Shown here piece by piece: positions 32,301 to 32,379 of a stretch of DNA of 32,379 nucleotides (position 1 is the stretch's first letter; the number at the start of each line of letters is the position of its first letter). The position numbers and the translations under genes are program-made. The DNA comes from Thermoplasmatales archaeon SG8-52-3 (GTDB taxonomy: Archaea > Thermoplasmatota > E2 > DHVEG-1): positions 1 to 32,379 of the forward strand of contig LSSG01000079.1 of the NCBI GenBank assembly GCA_001595915.1, written 5' to 3'. The notes under the pieces were generated by a model that worked only from the letters and a program-made list of their open reading frames with translations, ran no database searches and had not been told where the DNA came from.

Positions 32301-32379
32301 GGAAAAACAATAAAATATTTATTTTAGATGACCCTGCTACTGTTTACACCATTGTATTTTCAGATATATATCCAGATGT
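29378..32379 (+). CDS. Exported beta-helix (NosD-like) and PKD surface protein, 3' end outside window
   Basis: The frame is open for 1,000 codons to the window edge. A signal peptide comes first (MKSKSFVILLFILLIANCLF). A right-handed beta-helix follows at about 40-400 with many N-x-I repeats (NNIIYDNVISGNSGNGVQLN, YNEITYNTIISNSNGLFL). It ends with the NosD-type GNYWDDFDEVSEG ... DSNGDGIADSAY ... DNGPLL. Several Ig-like domains come next (TITDNTEIKEVYLNYTDPYG and two more), then a PKD domain (NWDFGDGTTGSG). An uncharacterised beta-rich region lies beyond. It is probably a cell-surface glycan-binding or degrading protein; no catalytic residues can be assigned. The ATG at 29378 is the only start fitting the signal peptide. 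No clear ribosome binding site is present. Confidence 0.85.
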   Translation, partial: MKSKSFVILLFILLIANCLFSQNKIEYYRAGILPKFYVDDDYDNSTPGWQIDHFDSIQDAIDASSAGDRIVVYAGTYNEHLTITHQLDIFGEEKNTTFIDGKDSGDVINISAKYVNISHFTIRDSGNIENNSMILINSGNAIITDNKITSGKQGILIKNCNNNIIYDNVISGNSGNGVQLNNSDYNEITYNTIISNSNGLFLHDSSYNTIQNNNPIKNNNINGLFLNETCNYNTILDNNISKNDENGIYLNDHCDHNTLNNNDIYSNSDSGIRLENSSTNKINSSIIVSNSKYGIMVVGSSNEILNSIIKSNEEHGIFLFADDNNVISQNIVYKNLKDGISLSNSTLDQIYKNEISSNSEYGIRLDYFTLQNLIYNNYFHDNTKNAIDKSIGSNNWYTTKTNGTNIVGGPNIYGNYWDDFDEVSEGAMDSNGDGIADSAYTIYAANKDNGPLLDVIIPNIGIPQVSPNYQTIGKYTYISITITDNTEIKEVYLNYTDPYGEANNISITQNKNGNTFFCNKQFSPVGSYSFYIAAKDPRNWVISTNNSFYINKGTPPKLIDETPSTGSPSQKFTFKAIITDNQESTQGLTVKVQWSHKNKGGNNTLTNVYQNYFETSVILDRSTDDLVYVFHVTDKWGNSLTTSQKSVNIVDNEPPKIVIKKYGASTDNMPNKFTFNAKITDNLEVQDVIIQYWYGNSDQITVKMDSKDDDIYEKNIQLVESFNRVYCIIYATDTMGNQNDTKNPFAITDGPYSGVVAMKYDLSAEKSFDLDGDITKYNWDFGDGTTGSGKTTSHVYTSSGDYTIKLTVTDNDGNTGSTTTHAKVEQAIVKKTNIVIIHKIEEYYSIELTEIFFGYDTDGDSIVDKFIDPNNILIPVQDGSVTINGNTYFLLSIDDGKIPEFMWSATSNEIVNLTYSYVPINDYDIDLDLDQEIATTTITVNKADWIYIETDDKYPQAKIAINTGPRTISADMIWRKNNKIFILDDPATVYTIVFSDIYPD

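Noticed and set aside
1-32379. CRISPR arrays, transposases, rRNA genes
   Set aside because: No regularly spaced repeats, no transposase-like frame and no rRNA-like sequence were found on reading both strands.

Overview
This is a low-GC archaeal chromosomal window with many AT-rich spacers. The archaeal identity rests on Orc1/Cdc6, PriS, a GINS subunit, L44e, S27e, aIF2-alpha, Nop10, a PAC2-family chaperone, TATA-like promoter boxes and GGTGAT/GGGAGG ribosome binding sites. PKD and beta-helix surface proteins, a bactofilin-like protein and clan CD and metallo-peptidases would suit a euryarchaeal heterotroph, perhaps Thermoplasmatota. The lineage is an inference; no 16S gene is present.

Layout: 1-985 is a small accessory patch. 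It holds the start of a minus-strand gene leaving the window, an intact ribbon-helix-helix antitoxin, a MazF/PemK toxin ruined by two lesions, and a GC-richer non-coding island. 987-4746 is a signalling block: a membrane histidine kinase, a membrane HAMP/PAS protein without a kinase domain, and two stand-alone receiver proteins divergent from them. 4793-7069 encodes a secreted gingipain-like (clan CD) protein.

7231-15771 is a replication and repair block and the most interesting part. It starts with a tightly packed operon: a RecA-fold protein without a proper P-loop, a small conserved helical protein, a PolB2-type B-family polymerase with partly eroded active sites, and a PD-(D/E)XK nuclease. 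A SRAP (HMCES/YedK) abasic-site shield gene, an HhH-GPD glycosylase, Orc1/Cdc6, primase PriS and a GINS subunit follow. I read the first five genes as a damage-tolerance module resembling, by analogy, the bacterial ImuA-ImuB-DnaE2 plus SRAP association.

15836-18030 is a conserved translation operon: L44e, S27e, aIF2-alpha, Nop10, PAC2-family protein. 18045-25450 carries a membrane OB-fold-like protein, a TatD-type hydrolase that must start at a non-ATG codon, small membrane proteins, a tandem of 4-TM proteins (one with a zinc ribbon), an OBG-family GTPase, a bactofilin-like protein, NDK and a CPBP protease. tRNA-Pro(TGG) lies at 25522-25596. From 25622 to the end are three large exported proteins: a PQQ-type beta-propeller with PKD domain, an M64-like metallopeptidase, and a beta-helix/PKD protein running off the end. 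The first two share an unusual C-terminal tail that may be a sorting or anchoring signal.
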